Below are positions 1 to 7,177 of a stretch of 8,419 bases of DNA, piece after piece (within the stretch, counting starts at the first letter, position 1; every line of letters begins with the position of its first letter). Location of the stretch: NCBI GenBank assembly GCA_900550335.1, contig URRU01000075.1, positions 1-8,419 of the forward strand, read 5' to 3'. Source of the stretch: an uncultured Clostridium sp. (GTDB taxonomy: Bacteria; Bacillota; Clostridia; Peptostreptococcales; Peptostreptococcaceae). The translations under genes were made by a program, and so were the position numbers. The notes under the pieces were generated by a model. That model searched no databases and was not told where the DNA came from. It saw only the letters and a list, made by a program, of their open reading frames with translations.

Positions 1-9
1 ATAAAGATA

Positions 10-40
10 AAAGGTGTTTGGTATTCCAAGCACCTTTTTT
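10..40 (+). terminator. Intrinsic terminator of the upstream gene
   Basis: An 11-12 bp stem (10-21 with 26-37, one T-G wobble at 17/30) closes a TATT loop, and its 3' side runs into six T at 35-40. This is a standard Rho-independent terminator on the + strand. It ends a transcript entering from left of the window, so the lipoprotein genes downstream must start from their own promoter. Confidence 0.85.
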
Positions 41-62
41 AGTGCAAGTTTTGATGTTTTTT

Positions 63-91
63 TTGACGAAATATGATAAACTAAATAAGTA
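63..91 (+). promoter_or_regulatory. Possible sigma-A promoter of the lipoprotein-scrR unit
   Basis: TTGACG at 63-68 matches the -35 consensus in five of six bases. Seventeen bases later TAAGTA (86-91) is a poor -10. TATATT at 90-95 is a better hexamer but lies too far away (21 bp). A second weak pair is TTGTTA (94-99) with TATTAA (117-122). A promoter must lie somewhere in 41-160 because the preceding terminator isolates this unit, but which hexamers are used is a guess. This leader has only one CpG (67-68) and no copy of the operator motif found before scrA. Confidence 0.35.
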
Positions 92-173
92 TATTGTTAA
101 GCAAATTGTACAAATATATTAAAAAATAACAAAAGAAAATTATTGTATATTGAGATAGAGAGGAGAAAAATAG

Positions 174-1307
174 ATGTTAAAGAAATTTACTGTAGTAGTT
201 CTTTCTCTTTGTATGGCACTTGGAATGGTTGCTTGTGGTAAAAAAGAGGAAGAAAAAGGTGTATCACTTACAGATAAATATACGGAAACAATGCTTATAA
301 CACCTGAGTCTGTAAAACTTGAAAAAGGATTTTTAGATGAATATCCAAATGTAAATAATATAGTTTTACCAAAAGACTATGATAAAAATTTAGAAGAAAT
401 AACAGATGAAATAGCTTCATTTGCACAAAATAAAAAGGTTAAGTGTATAATTGTTTGTTCGGATAAAGAGGGGTTACTTCCTGTATTTGAAAAAATAAGA
501 GAAAAAAATGACTCCCTTATAACAGTAGCTGCTGGTATAGAAGAAATGCAGATTAAGGAAAAACAAAATGATGTTGAGACAAATAGTTATATAAGTATGG
601 GATTCAATCCGACTGATACAGATAACAATGTAAATGCTGTAAAAATGGCAAAGGCTATGGGAGCAAAGGTATTTGTAAATTATGTAGACTCATTTGCTAA
701 AAATGATATAGCATCTCGGAAAATTATAAAAGAGATACATGGTGAATGTAATAGAAATGGCTTAAAGTATGTAGAGGTAGAAGTTCCAAATATGAAGGAC
801 GAAAACGACTCTAAAACTGTACAAGAGTTTATTATGAAAGATGCTACAAATAAGAAAAAAGCATATGGAGAAGATATTAGTTTATATGGATGTAGAGAAT
901 CTATGGATAAGGCTGTTATAGAGGCAGCTATAAAAAATAAGCTAATGGTTCCAACAGTACATTCTCTTAACAGTGCAGAGCTTTACTGCGATATACTAGG
1001 TATAAAAGTGGCAGAGGATGACATAGCAGACTACAAAAAGATAAACTCTATAATATCTAAAAAACTAAAAACTTTAGGTATGGATGGCAGATTAGCTGGG
1101 ACAGAAATTCCTGAAAAGGCGTTTTGTGTTGAGGCAGCTATAGAAACAACAAATAAGATATTCACTAAAAAAGGTGATGAATTCAATGTATTTAAAGAAA
1201 TGCCAGAAAATATAAAAGAAAAGACTGGTATTTTAGCAGAATATACAAAAGTTAGATACGATAGCAACTTCTTCAGAGTAGTTGAAATGTATCCGACATT
1301 ATATTAG
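174..1307 (+). CDS. DUF3798-like extracytoplasmic lipoprotein, first paralog
   Basis: This is a secreted lipoprotein of 377 aa, anchored outside the membrane. Residues 1-20 form a signal peptide (LKK, then a hydrophobic core) ending in the lipobox MVAC with the lipidated Cys at 21, followed by a charged linker. The rest looks like a two-lobe periplasmic-binding-protein-type domain. It aligns block by block with the next gene's product: MGAK at 162-165, YGEDISLYG at 231-239, an AIKN helix, and MDGRLAG at 303-309 followed by IP. These blocks recall the DUF3798 (PF12683) family of clostridia and fusobacteria, recognised here from memory of the family pattern. Compared with its paralog it is shorter by roughly 15 residues near the first strand and helix of the domain. 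The start is supported by AGGAG at 161-165, 8 bases upstream. The ligand is unknown and no permease genes are adjacent. The stop overlaps the next gene's ribosome binding site. Confidence 0.85.
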   Translation: MLKKFTVVVLSLCMALGMVACGKKEEEKGVSLTDKYTETMLITPESVKLEKGFLDEYPNVNNIVLPKDYDKNLEEITDEIASFAQNKKVKCIIVCSDKEGLLPVFEKIREKNDSLITVAAGIEEMQIKEKQNDVETNSYISMGFNPTDTDNNVNAVKMAKAMGAKVFVNYVDSFAKNDIASRKIIKEIHGECNRNGLKYVEVEVPNMKDENDSKTVQEFIMKDATNKKKAYGEDISLYGCRESMDKAVIEAAIKNKLMVPTVHSLNSAELYCDILGIKVAEDDIADYKKINSIISKKLKTLGMDGRLAGTEIPEKAFCVEAAIETTNKIFTKKGDEFNVFKEMPENIKEKTGILAEYTKVRYDSNFFRVVEMYPTLY

Positions 1308-1311
1308 GAGG
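1306..1311 (+). promoter_or_regulatory. Ribosome binding site overlapping a stop codon
   Basis: A perfect AGGAGG lies 6 bases before the ATG at 1318, and its first two bases are the last two of the preceding TAG stop. Ribosomes ending the first lipoprotein therefore sit on the initiation site of the second. This suggests translational coupling and matched amounts of the two proteins, and it fixes the second gene's start. Confidence 0.85.
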
Positions 1312-1317
1312 TAAAAA

Positions 1318-2481
1318 ATGAAAAAGATAATTTCAGTAATGCTGATAATATCCATGTTATCAATATCTCTTGTTGGATGCTCTTCTAAAAAAGATGGAGA
1401 AAAAGAAGATGATGTAGAAGCTAAAATAGCTATTGTAACAGAGGATCAAGAAGAAAATCCAGATGGTTATAAATCAGCGGATTATATATCAAATATGTAT
1501 AAATTTAAAAAAGAAAATGGTTTTACAAATGATGAAATAAAACATATTGTAATGCCTAAGAATTTTGTAAAAAATGCAAATGAATCTGAGGAAACTATAA
1601 ATAAATTAGCAAAAGATAAAGATATAAAGGCGGTTGTTTTTTCTTCAAGGGAAAAAGGAATGCTTACTTATGCAAATAAATTAAAAGAAGCTAGAAAAGA
1701 TATGGTAGTTTTAGGTGCAGATTTAAATGCTACAGAAAAAGAATTAGCTGATAATTTAGACCTTAGCTATATATCAGATACTACTTTAGATGGGAAAAAT
1801 ACAGTCCAGCTTGCCAAAGAAATGGGAGCAAAGGCGTTTATACTATATTATTCAGATAAAGATTTAAAAGATAAGCCAAATCTTTCTAAGAAAATATCTG
1901 AAATAGAGTCAGAATGCGTAGAACAGGATTTAGCACTTGAAAAAGTAAAGGTACAGGATATAAATTCAAAAGAGGACGAGTATAGCGTTAAGAAGTTTAT
2001 AAGTGAAGATATAAATAAAGAAATATATAAATACGGAGAAGATATAAATCTTTATGGTACAAACTACACAATGGACGATGTGATACTTAGAAGAGCAATA
2101 AAAAATACTTTAGCTGTGGCTGAGACTAGCGACGGTTGTATGGTAAATCAGATGGGAGATTTTTATAGAGTATTTAGAAAAACTCTTGATAATGGTAACT
2201 ACAGAGGATTTACAAAATATATAAGTGATGGAAGCTTGAAGTATGAGATGAATGGAAGACTTGGCGGTATAATTATGCCTAACAGAATGTTTACTATATA
2301 TGCTGCAGCCGATACTGCAATAGCAATTATAGAAAACGAAATGGATGTTAAAAAGGCTTACAACTCATATTTCATAGAAAAGAGTATATATGAAAAAGAA
2401 GGTCTTACAGCGGCATTTAATGCCTCTGAAGAAGGATACCCAAATGTTAAGATAGTATCTATAGACCAGGTTATATATTAA
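1318..2481 (+). CDS. DUF3798-like extracytoplasmic lipoprotein, second paralog
   Basis: This 387-aa lipoprotein has a signal peptide (residues 1-20) with lipobox LVGC and the lipidated Cys at 21, then SSKKDGEKEDD as a charged linker. The mature part opens with KIAIVT, a typical first strand of a periplasmic-binding-protein fold, followed by a Tyr-containing helix (DGYKSADYI) and HIVMPKNF. Later blocks MGAK (169-172), YGEDINLYG (from 239), TMDD and MNGRLGG (311-317, followed by IIMP) match the first lipoprotein and the DUF3798 family pattern. It keeps the N-terminal helix region that the first paralog has shortened, so it is the more family-typical of the two. The gene begins 10 bases after the preceding stop and lies 28 bases before the LacI-family gene, with no terminator between, so all three are probably co-transcribed. 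Its function is unknown. A solute-binding or sensory role is inferred from fold and location only. Confidence 0.85.
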   Translation: MKKIISVMLIISMLSISLVGCSSKKDGEKEDDVEAKIAIVTEDQEENPDGYKSADYISNMYKFKKENGFTNDEIKHIVMPKNFVKNANESEETINKLAKDKDIKAVVFSSREKGMLTYANKLKEARKDMVVLGADLNATEKELADNLDLSYISDTTLDGKNTVQLAKEMGAKAFILYYSDKDLKDKPNLSKKISEIESECVEQDLALEKVKVQDINSKEDEYSVKKFISEDINKEIYKYGEDINLYGTNYTMDDVILRRAIKNTLAVAETSDGCMVNQMGDFYRVFRKTLDNGNYRGFTKYISDGSLKYEMNGRLGGIIMPNRMFTIYAAADTAIAIIENEMDVKKAYNSYFIEKSIYEKEGLTAAFNASEEGYPNVKIVSIDQVIY

Positions 2482-2509
2482 AGAGATATACTGAAAAGAG
2501 GAGAGTAGT

Positions 2510-3508
2510 ATGAAAAAACAGCTTACCATGGCGGATATAGCTAAAATAGCTGGTGTAGGGAAAAGTACTGTATCCAGATATTTTAATGGGGGCTATGTAA
2601 AAGAGGAGACAAAAGAAAAAATAAGGGTAGTTATAGAGGAGTACAACTATAAACCTAATACGTTTGCTCAAAGTTTAAAAGCAAAGGAGACAAAAATAAT
2701 AGGTGTTGTTGTTCCTTGCTTAGATTCTACAGTTACGTCTAGAGTTCTTATGTCTTTAGATGAGGAACTAAGAGCAGCAGGATATACTATGCTTATTATG
2801 AACACAGCACATGATCATAACCTTGAGATAGAAAATATTGAAAATCTACAGAGACTTAGGGTAGATGCGATTATTTTGAGTGCGATAAGTATGACCGACG
2901 AACTTAAAAAAGTAATTGGCAGTGTAGATGTTCCACTTCTTGTACTAGAGCAGGAGTATGAAAATGGAGTGTCTATAATAAATAACGATTACGATGCAGG
3001 CTATAGAATGGGAAAATATGTAGCTGATAAAGGACATAAAAACGTACTCGTAGTTAGTGTAAATGAAAAAGATATAGCTGTTGGAGTCAAGAGAAGAAAT
3101 GGTATATTAGATGCTTTAGAGGATTCTAATGTAGAAAATGTAGATGTTCTTGAAAGTGATTTTTCACATCATAAAACTTATGACTGTGCTAAGGAATATT
3201 TTAAAGGTGGAGCGAAAAATATAGATGCAGTTGTATGCAGTACAGATAAACAGGCTGTGGCAGTGATGAAGGTAATAGAAGAATTAGGTCTTTCTATTCC
3301 AAAAGATGTGTCTATATGCGGATTTGGTGGGTATGAAACGAGCAACCTTCTAAAACCAAGACTTACAACTATAAAATTTGACTCTGAAAAATTGGGTAAA
3401 ATTGCCACAGAGACAATTTTAAAAATGATAAAGAAAGAAGATGTTGAAAAAATACAGAGCGTCGAAGCTAAATTTATAGAGGGCGAATCTGTGTATGATA
3501 TGAATTAA
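2510..3508 (+). CDS. scrR: LacI-family transcriptional regulator, probable sucrose operon repressor
   Basis: A 332-aa LacI/GalR-family repressor of normal length. Residues 5-27 form the helix-turn-helix (MADIAKIAGVGKSTVSRYFN), with the recognition helix at about 18-27. YKPN (47-50) and the hinge helix with AQSL (53-56) follow, Leu56 being the residue that usually wedges into the operator's central CpG. From residue 62 (KIIGVVVP) comes the two-lobe sugar-binding domain, including DAVVCSTDKQA and a late VSICGFGGYE/PRLTTI segment typical of the family. The KSTVSRYFNGGYV stretch resembles Gram-positive ScrR proteins. AGGAG at 2499-2503 sets the start, 6 bases upstream. It is the last gene of the lipoprotein unit and lies just before the sucrose genes, but in a separate transcript. 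It most likely represses the scrA promoter and is released by a sucrose-derived or fructose ligand. The ScrR assignment rests on context; the family assignment is firm. Confidence 0.9.
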   Translation: MKKQLTMADIAKIAGVGKSTVSRYFNGGYVKEETKEKIRVVIEEYNYKPNTFAQSLKAKETKIIGVVVPCLDSTVTSRVLMSLDEELRAAGYTMLIMNTAHDHNLEIENIENLQRLRVDAIILSAISMTDELKKVIGSVDVPLLVLEQEYENGVSIINNDYDAGYRMGKYVADKGHKNVLVVSVNEKDIAVGVKRRNGILDALEDSNVENVDVLESDFSHHKTYDCAKEYFKGGAKNIDAVVCSTDKQAVAVMKVIEELGLSIPKDVSICGFGGYETSNLLKPRLTTIKFDSEKLGKIATETILKMIKKEDVEKIQSVEAKFIEGESVYDMN

Positions 3509-3523
3509 AATTTAGAATATATT

Positions 3524-3569
3524 TATCCGAGATTTGTAAAATAAATACAAATTCTCGGATATTTTTTTT
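3524..3569 (+). terminator. scrR: Intrinsic terminator of the lipoprotein-scrR unit
   Basis: A 15-bp stem pairs 3524-3538 with 3546-3561, with one bulged T at 3552/3553 and a 7-base loop AAATAAA. Eight T (3562-3569) follow. It begins 16 bases after the scrR stop. It separates the regulator transcript from the sucrose operon, whose promoter lies 36 bases further on, so it is not an attenuator of scrA. Confidence 0.92.
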
Positions 3570-3605
3570 GTTGAAAATTAAGTATAAAAAATTTAAAAGA
3601 TTTTG

Positions 3606-3635
3606 TTGACAAGAAAGTGGAACCGGTACTATAAT
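3606..3635 (+). promoter_or_regulatory. scrA: Sigma-A promoter of the sucrose operon
   Basis: A perfect TTGACA -35 (3606-3611) and a perfect TATAAT -10 (3630-3635) are separated by 18 bases. Transcription should start near 3641-3643, leaving a leader of about 52 bases with AGGAGG at 3678-3683. Such a strong core promoter needs repression, and two operator-like sites fall in and just after it. Confidence 0.9.
3618..3631 (+). promoter_or_regulatory. Operator site 1, LacI-family type, inside the promoter
   Basis: TGGAACCGGTACTA has the CpG-containing palindromic core ACCGGT centred between 3624 and 3625, as expected for a LacI-family operator. It lies between the -35 and -10 and covers the first two bases of the -10, so a bound repressor would block RNA polymerase. 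It matches 11 of 14 bases of site 2, in the same orientation and 31 bp away. It fits the cre pattern TGWAANCGNTNNCA with two mismatches. ScrR is the likelier binder. Confidence 0.65.
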
Positions 3636-3648
3636 AAAGTTGTAAATA

Positions 3649-3662
3649 TGAAATCGGTACCA
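3649..3662 (+). promoter_or_regulatory. Operator site 2, ScrR operator or CcpA cre
   Basis: TGAAATCGGTACCA is centred at 3655/3656, about 14 bases after the expected transcription start. It contains GGTACC flanked by AAAT and ATTT arms, and shares 11 of 14 bases with site 1. It also fits the degenerate cre consensus TGWAANCGNTNNCA with no mismatch, so it may be bound by CcpA, by ScrR, or by both. Its similarity to site 1 favours ScrR. Its spacing of about three helical turns would put both bound dimers on the same face of the DNA. Confidence 0.6.
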
Positions 3663-3693
3663 ATTTTAAAAATGAACAGGAGGAAAACGATTT

Positions 3694-5619
3694 ATGAATT
3701 ATTCAGTTGTAGCGAGAGATATAATCTCTTGTGTAGGTGGAAAGGAAAATATAATATCAGCACAGCACTGTGCAACTAGATTAAGATTAGTATTAAAAGA
3801 TAAAAATATTGTAGACGAAAAAGGTCTTGAAGAAATCGATGCAGTAAAGGGAACATTCTACACAAATGGCCAGTATCAGATAATATTGGGATCAGGTGTA
3901 GTAAATCTTGTTTGCGAGGAAGTAATTAAACAGGCGAATTTAAATAGTGAAAATAAAAATTCAAAAGAAGATGAAGAAGTTAAACAGGAAGGAAATCTTC
4001 TACAGAGAGCAGTTAAAGGACTAAGTGATATATTTGTCCCAATAATACCAGCAATAGTTGCAGGTGGGTTAATGATGGGGCTTTACAACGTACTTACTGC
4101 GGCATTTTTCGCAGGTGGTAAATCAATTATAGATTTATATCCTCAGTTTGCGGGAATAGCATCAATGATAAATCTATTCTCAAATGCAGCATTTACATTT
4201 TTACCGGTATTACTTGGATTCTCAGCTAGTAAAAAATTCGGCGGTAATCCATTTTTAGGAGCAGCAATGGGGATGATAATGGTTCATCCAGAATTATTAA
4301 ATGCTTATGCAGTTGGAACTGCAACAGAAATTCCATATTGGGATATATTTGGTTTACATATAGCTATGGCAGGATATCAGGGAACAGTTCTTCCGGTTTT
4401 AGCTGTAGCTTGGATAATGTCGACTATAGAAAAAAGATTACACAAAATAACTCCTAGTTGGTTAGATAACTTAACAACTCCTCTATTAACAACATTAATC
4501 ACAGGATTTGTAACATTCTTATTCATAGGTCCTATAATGAGAAGTGCAGGGGATTGTTTAGCAGCTGGACTTAGCTGGATGTACAACACTTTAGGATTTA
4601 TAGGTGGAGGATTATTTGGTTTATTATATGCACCTATAACAATGACAGGTATGCACCACAGTTTTATAGCAGTAGAAACTCAGCTTATAGCAGCTAAAGC
4701 GACTACTGGAGGAAGTTTTATATTCCCAACAGCGTCAATGAACAACATAGCTCAAGGTGCTGCAGTTTTAGCTGTACTTTGGATAACTAAAAACGAAAAA
4801 ATGAAATCAGTTTGTAGTGCAGCAGGTATATCAGCATTACTTGGAATAACTGAGCCAGCGATGTTTGGTGTTACTTTAAAACTTAGATATCCATTCATAG
4901 CAGCTATAATAGGAACAGCTTGCGGTAGTGCATTTTTAGCGGCATTCCACGTACTAGCAATAGCACAGGGAGCTGCGGGAATACCAGGATTTATATCAAT
5001 ACCAATTCAGAACTGGGGATTCTTTGCAATAGGTGGAATAATATCATTTGTAGTTGCATTTGGACTAACATTTATACTTGCTAAGAGAGACGCAATTAAA
5101 AATGGAAAAGCAAAAGAAGCTGCAGAAGAAGAGGATGCAGCGGAAAAAATGCTTGAAGCAAATGGAATAGAAGAAGTGAAAGAAGAAAAAATATACAGCC
5201 CAATGAACGGTGTTGTAAAAGATATAGAAAATTCATCAGATGAAGCATTTTCATCAAAAGCTATGGGAGATGGTGTTGTAATAACTGAACACGACGGAAA
5301 TGTTTATTCACCAGTAGATGGAGAAGTTGTGTTTACATTCCCAACAGGACATGCATGCGGTATAAAAAGCGATGCTGGAGCAGAAATATTAATTCACTGC
5401 GGAATAGACACTGTAAAACTAGAAGGAAATGGATTTGATACTAATCTTGAATCAATGCAGAAGGTTAAAAAAGGCGATTTATTAATAAGCTTTGATAAGA
5501 ATTTTGTAGAAAAATCAGGTTATTCATCAGAAGTTCTTATGGTTATAACTGGATCTGAAAAAGATTTAGAGCTTAAAAAACAGGGCGAATGTAGTACTGA
5601 AGATATAATATTTGAATAG
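3694..5619 (+). CDS. scrA: Sucrose-specific PTS permease, EIIBCA fusion
   Basis: A membrane transporter of 641 aa that takes up sucrose and phosphorylates it to sucrose-6-phosphate with phosphate from HPr. Domain order is B-C-A. EIIB (about 1-80) carries the phosphorylated Cys26 in AQHCATRLRL. EIIC (about 109-463) is a multi-pass membrane domain starting GLSDIFVPIIPAIVAGG, with the conserved GITEP (384-388). A charged, alanine- and glutamate-rich linker follows. EIIA of the glucose type begins near YSPMNGVV (from 501) and has the paired His553 (TGHA) and His568 (ILIHCGIDTV), 15 residues apart as in EIIA-Glc, with His568 the expected phosphate acceptor. All domains are complete, so no separate EIIA is needed. 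AGGAGG at 3678-3683 supports the start. Sucrose specificity is supported by the scrB and scrK neighbours; a related beta-glucoside or trehalose substrate is less likely. Transcription is probably controlled by the upstream operators. Confidence 0.93.
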   Translation: MNYSVVARDIISCVGGKENIISAQHCATRLRLVLKDKNIVDEKGLEEIDAVKGTFYTNGQYQIILGSGVVNLVCEEVIKQANLNSENKNSKEDEEVKQEGNLLQRAVKGLSDIFVPIIPAIVAGGLMMGLYNVLTAAFFAGGKSIIDLYPQFAGIASMINLFSNAAFTFLPVLLGFSASKKFGGNPFLGAAMGMIMVHPELLNAYAVGTATEIPYWDIFGLHIAMAGYQGTVLPVLAVAWIMSTIEKRLHKITPSWLDNLTTPLLTTLITGFVTFLFIGPIMRSAGDCLAAGLSWMYNTLGFIGGGLFGLLYAPITMTGMHHSFIAVETQLIAAKATTGGSFIFPTASMNNIAQGAAVLAVLWITKNEKMKSVCSAAGISALLGITEPAMFGVTLKLRYPFIAAIIGTACGSAFLAAFHVLAIAQGAAGIPGFISIPIQNWGFFAIGGIISFVVAFGLTFILAKRDAIKNGKAKEAAEEEDAAEKMLEANGIEEVKEEKIYSPMNGVVKDIENSSDEAFSSKAMGDGVVITEHDGNVYSPVDGEVVFTFPTGHACGIKSDAGAEILIHCGIDTVKLEGNGFDTNLESMQKVKKGDLLISFDKNFVEKSGYSSEVLMVITGSEKDLELKKQGECSTEDIIFE

Positions 5620-5672
5620 AATATGTAATGTTTGAAGAAATAACATAGTATTTAAAAATTATAAAAATTATT

Positions 5673-5727
5673 AAGACTAAAGAATTAGGAATGATAAAAA
5701 ATAGAAAGACTAAAAAATTGGAGAGAT
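5673..5727 (+). repeat. Short direct repeat in the scrA-scrB spacer
   Basis: AAGACTAAAGAATTAGGA (5673-5690) and AAGACTAAAAAATTGGA (5706-5722) are copies 33 bp apart, differing by one base and one indel. The second copy includes the GGAGA (5720-5724) used as the scrB ribosome binding site. The first carries AGGA directly against an ATG. The 112-bp spacer is otherwise plain AT-rich sequence without a clear promoter or terminator. It looks like a local duplication of the translation-initiation region. Confidence 0.6.
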
Positions 5728-5731
5728 TGAA

Positions 5732-7177
5732 ATGAACATAGAAGAATTTAGAGAAGTTTGGGAAGAGAATAAAGGACTTAGAGAATTGGCGGCAAATGAT
5801 AAGGATAGATTGAATTATCATATAATGCCTACTAGTGGTTGGGTAAATGACCCAAATGGGTTATGCCAGTTTAATGGGGTTTACCATATTTATTACCAGT
5901 ATTCGCCATTTGATGTAAATGGAAAATTGAAATTATGGGGACACATAACTACAGAGGATTTTGTTAAATATCAGGAGCACGAGCCTGTTTTATATCCTGA
6001 CTATAGATATGATCAAAATGGGGTTTATTCTGGAAGTGCTGTAGTTAGAAATGGAAAGATAAATTATTTCTACACAGGAAATGTTAAGCATTTAGATGGT
6101 GACTACGATTATATAATGACAGGTAGAGAGCAGAATCTAATAGCTTGTAGCAGCGAGGATGGATTTAATTTTAGTGAGAAGGAATTAATAATGACAAACA
6201 CAGATTTTCCATCTAAGTTGAGCTTACATGTAAGAGATCCTAAAGTTTATCCAAAGAACGGTGTAGATTATATGGTTTTAGGTGCTAGAGATGATAATAG
6301 TACAGGGTGTGTCCTAGTTTTAAAAGGGAATGATTTAAAAGATTGGGAATGCCACACTATAATATACAGCGATGAAAAATTTGGATATATGTGGGAGTGC
6401 CCAGATTTATTTGACTTAAATGGGGAAACTGTGCTTGTTACTTGCCCACAGGGAGTTCCAGAAGAAGGATACATATACAAAAATGTTCACCAAAATGGAT
6501 ATTTTATAATGAGTGGAGATTTAGAATCTAAAGACGTTAAATTATCTAGGTTTAGACTATTTGACTATGGATTTGACTTCTATGCACCTCAGACTTTTGA
6601 AGATGAATCAGGAAGAAGAATCCTTGTAGGTTGGATGGGAATTCCAGATGCAGACTACACTAATAGAACTACTGAAAATGGTTGGCAACACGCACTTACA
6701 ATGCCTAGAGAATTAATATTAAAAAATGGTATAATATATCAAAGACCTGTAGAGGAAATAAAAGCCTTGAGAGGAAATAATCGTACATTTACATCTGAGG
6801 AATTTAAAGATTTAGAAGTAGAAAATCTTTCTTTTGAATTGTGTGCTGAGTTTGAAAAATGCAATGAGTTTAAATTAAATTTAAGAAATGATGTGAGTTT
6901 ATCTTTTGATAAATCTAAAGGTTTAATTGAGTTAAATATGGGAGAAAGTGGATGTGGTAGAGATGTTAGATATGCTTACTGCGACGAGGTTAGAAATATC
7001 GATGTATACTCTGATATATCTGCGTTTGAGATATTTATAAATGACGGAGAAATTGTGTTTACAACTAGAGCATACACAGATTATGCTCAAAAAATTGGAT
7101 TTGAAAAACTAGACGGATTAGCAAAAGTTTGTATGTACGATATGAAAAAAATAGTATTTGGAATCGATGAATTTTAA
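5732..7177 (+). CDS. scrB: Sucrose-6-phosphate hydrolase, GH32
   Basis: A cytoplasmic glycoside hydrolase family 32 enzyme of 481 aa that splits sucrose-6-phosphate into glucose-6-phosphate and fructose. The three catalytic signatures are present: WVNDPNG at 37-43 with nucleophile Asp40, RDP at 168-170 with the transition-state stabiliser Asp169, and ECPD from 222 with acid/base Glu222. These belong to the five-bladed propeller. GRRILVGWMG follows, and a C-terminal beta-sandwich occupies roughly the last 130 residues (SAFEIFINDGEIVFTTR). There is no signal peptide, which fits the intracellular phosphosucrase rather than secreted invertase or levanase. Length is normal for ScrB. The start follows GGAGA at 5720-5724, 7 bases upstream. 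It lies 112 bases after scrA with no terminator, so it is probably in the same transcript. Confidence 0.94.
   Translation: MNIEEFREVWEENKGLRELAANDKDRLNYHIMPTSGWVNDPNGLCQFNGVYHIYYQYSPFDVNGKLKLWGHITTEDFVKYQEHEPVLYPDYRYDQNGVYSGSAVVRNGKINYFYTGNVKHLDGDYDYIMTGREQNLIACSSEDGFNFSEKELIMTNTDFPSKLSLHVRDPKVYPKNGVDYMVLGARDDNSTGCVLVLKGNDLKDWECHTIIYSDEKFGYMWECPDLFDLNGETVLVTCPQGVPEEGYIYKNVHQNGYFIMSGDLESKDVKLSRFRLFDYGFDFYAPQTFEDESGRRILVGWMGIPDADYTNRTTENGWQHALTMPRELILKNGIIYQRPVEEIKALRGNNRTFTSEEFKDLEVENLSFELCAEFEKCNEFKLNLRNDVSLSFDKSKGLIELNMGESGCGRDVRYAYCDEVRNIDVYSDISAFEIFINDGEIVFTTRAYTDYAQKIGFEKLDGLAKVCMYDMKKIVFGIDEF

Noticed and set aside
103..116. AAATTGTACAAATA in the lipoprotein leader, with TTGTACAA as a palindrome, resembling the arms of operator site 2
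   Set aside because: It lacks the central CpG and has different spacing, and such AT-rich palindromes are common in this composition.
1031..1267. Minus-strand open frame of 78 codons inside the first lipoprotein gene
   Set aside because: It is the antisense shadow of a well-supported gene, with no ribosome binding site or recognisable protein. The other minus-strand frames in the window are the same kind.
5573..5821. Minus-strand open frame of 82 codons spanning the scrA-scrB spacer
   Set aside because: Its product is low-complexity Phe/Ile/Leu-rich sequence produced by AT-rich DNA, and it overlaps the ends of two real genes.
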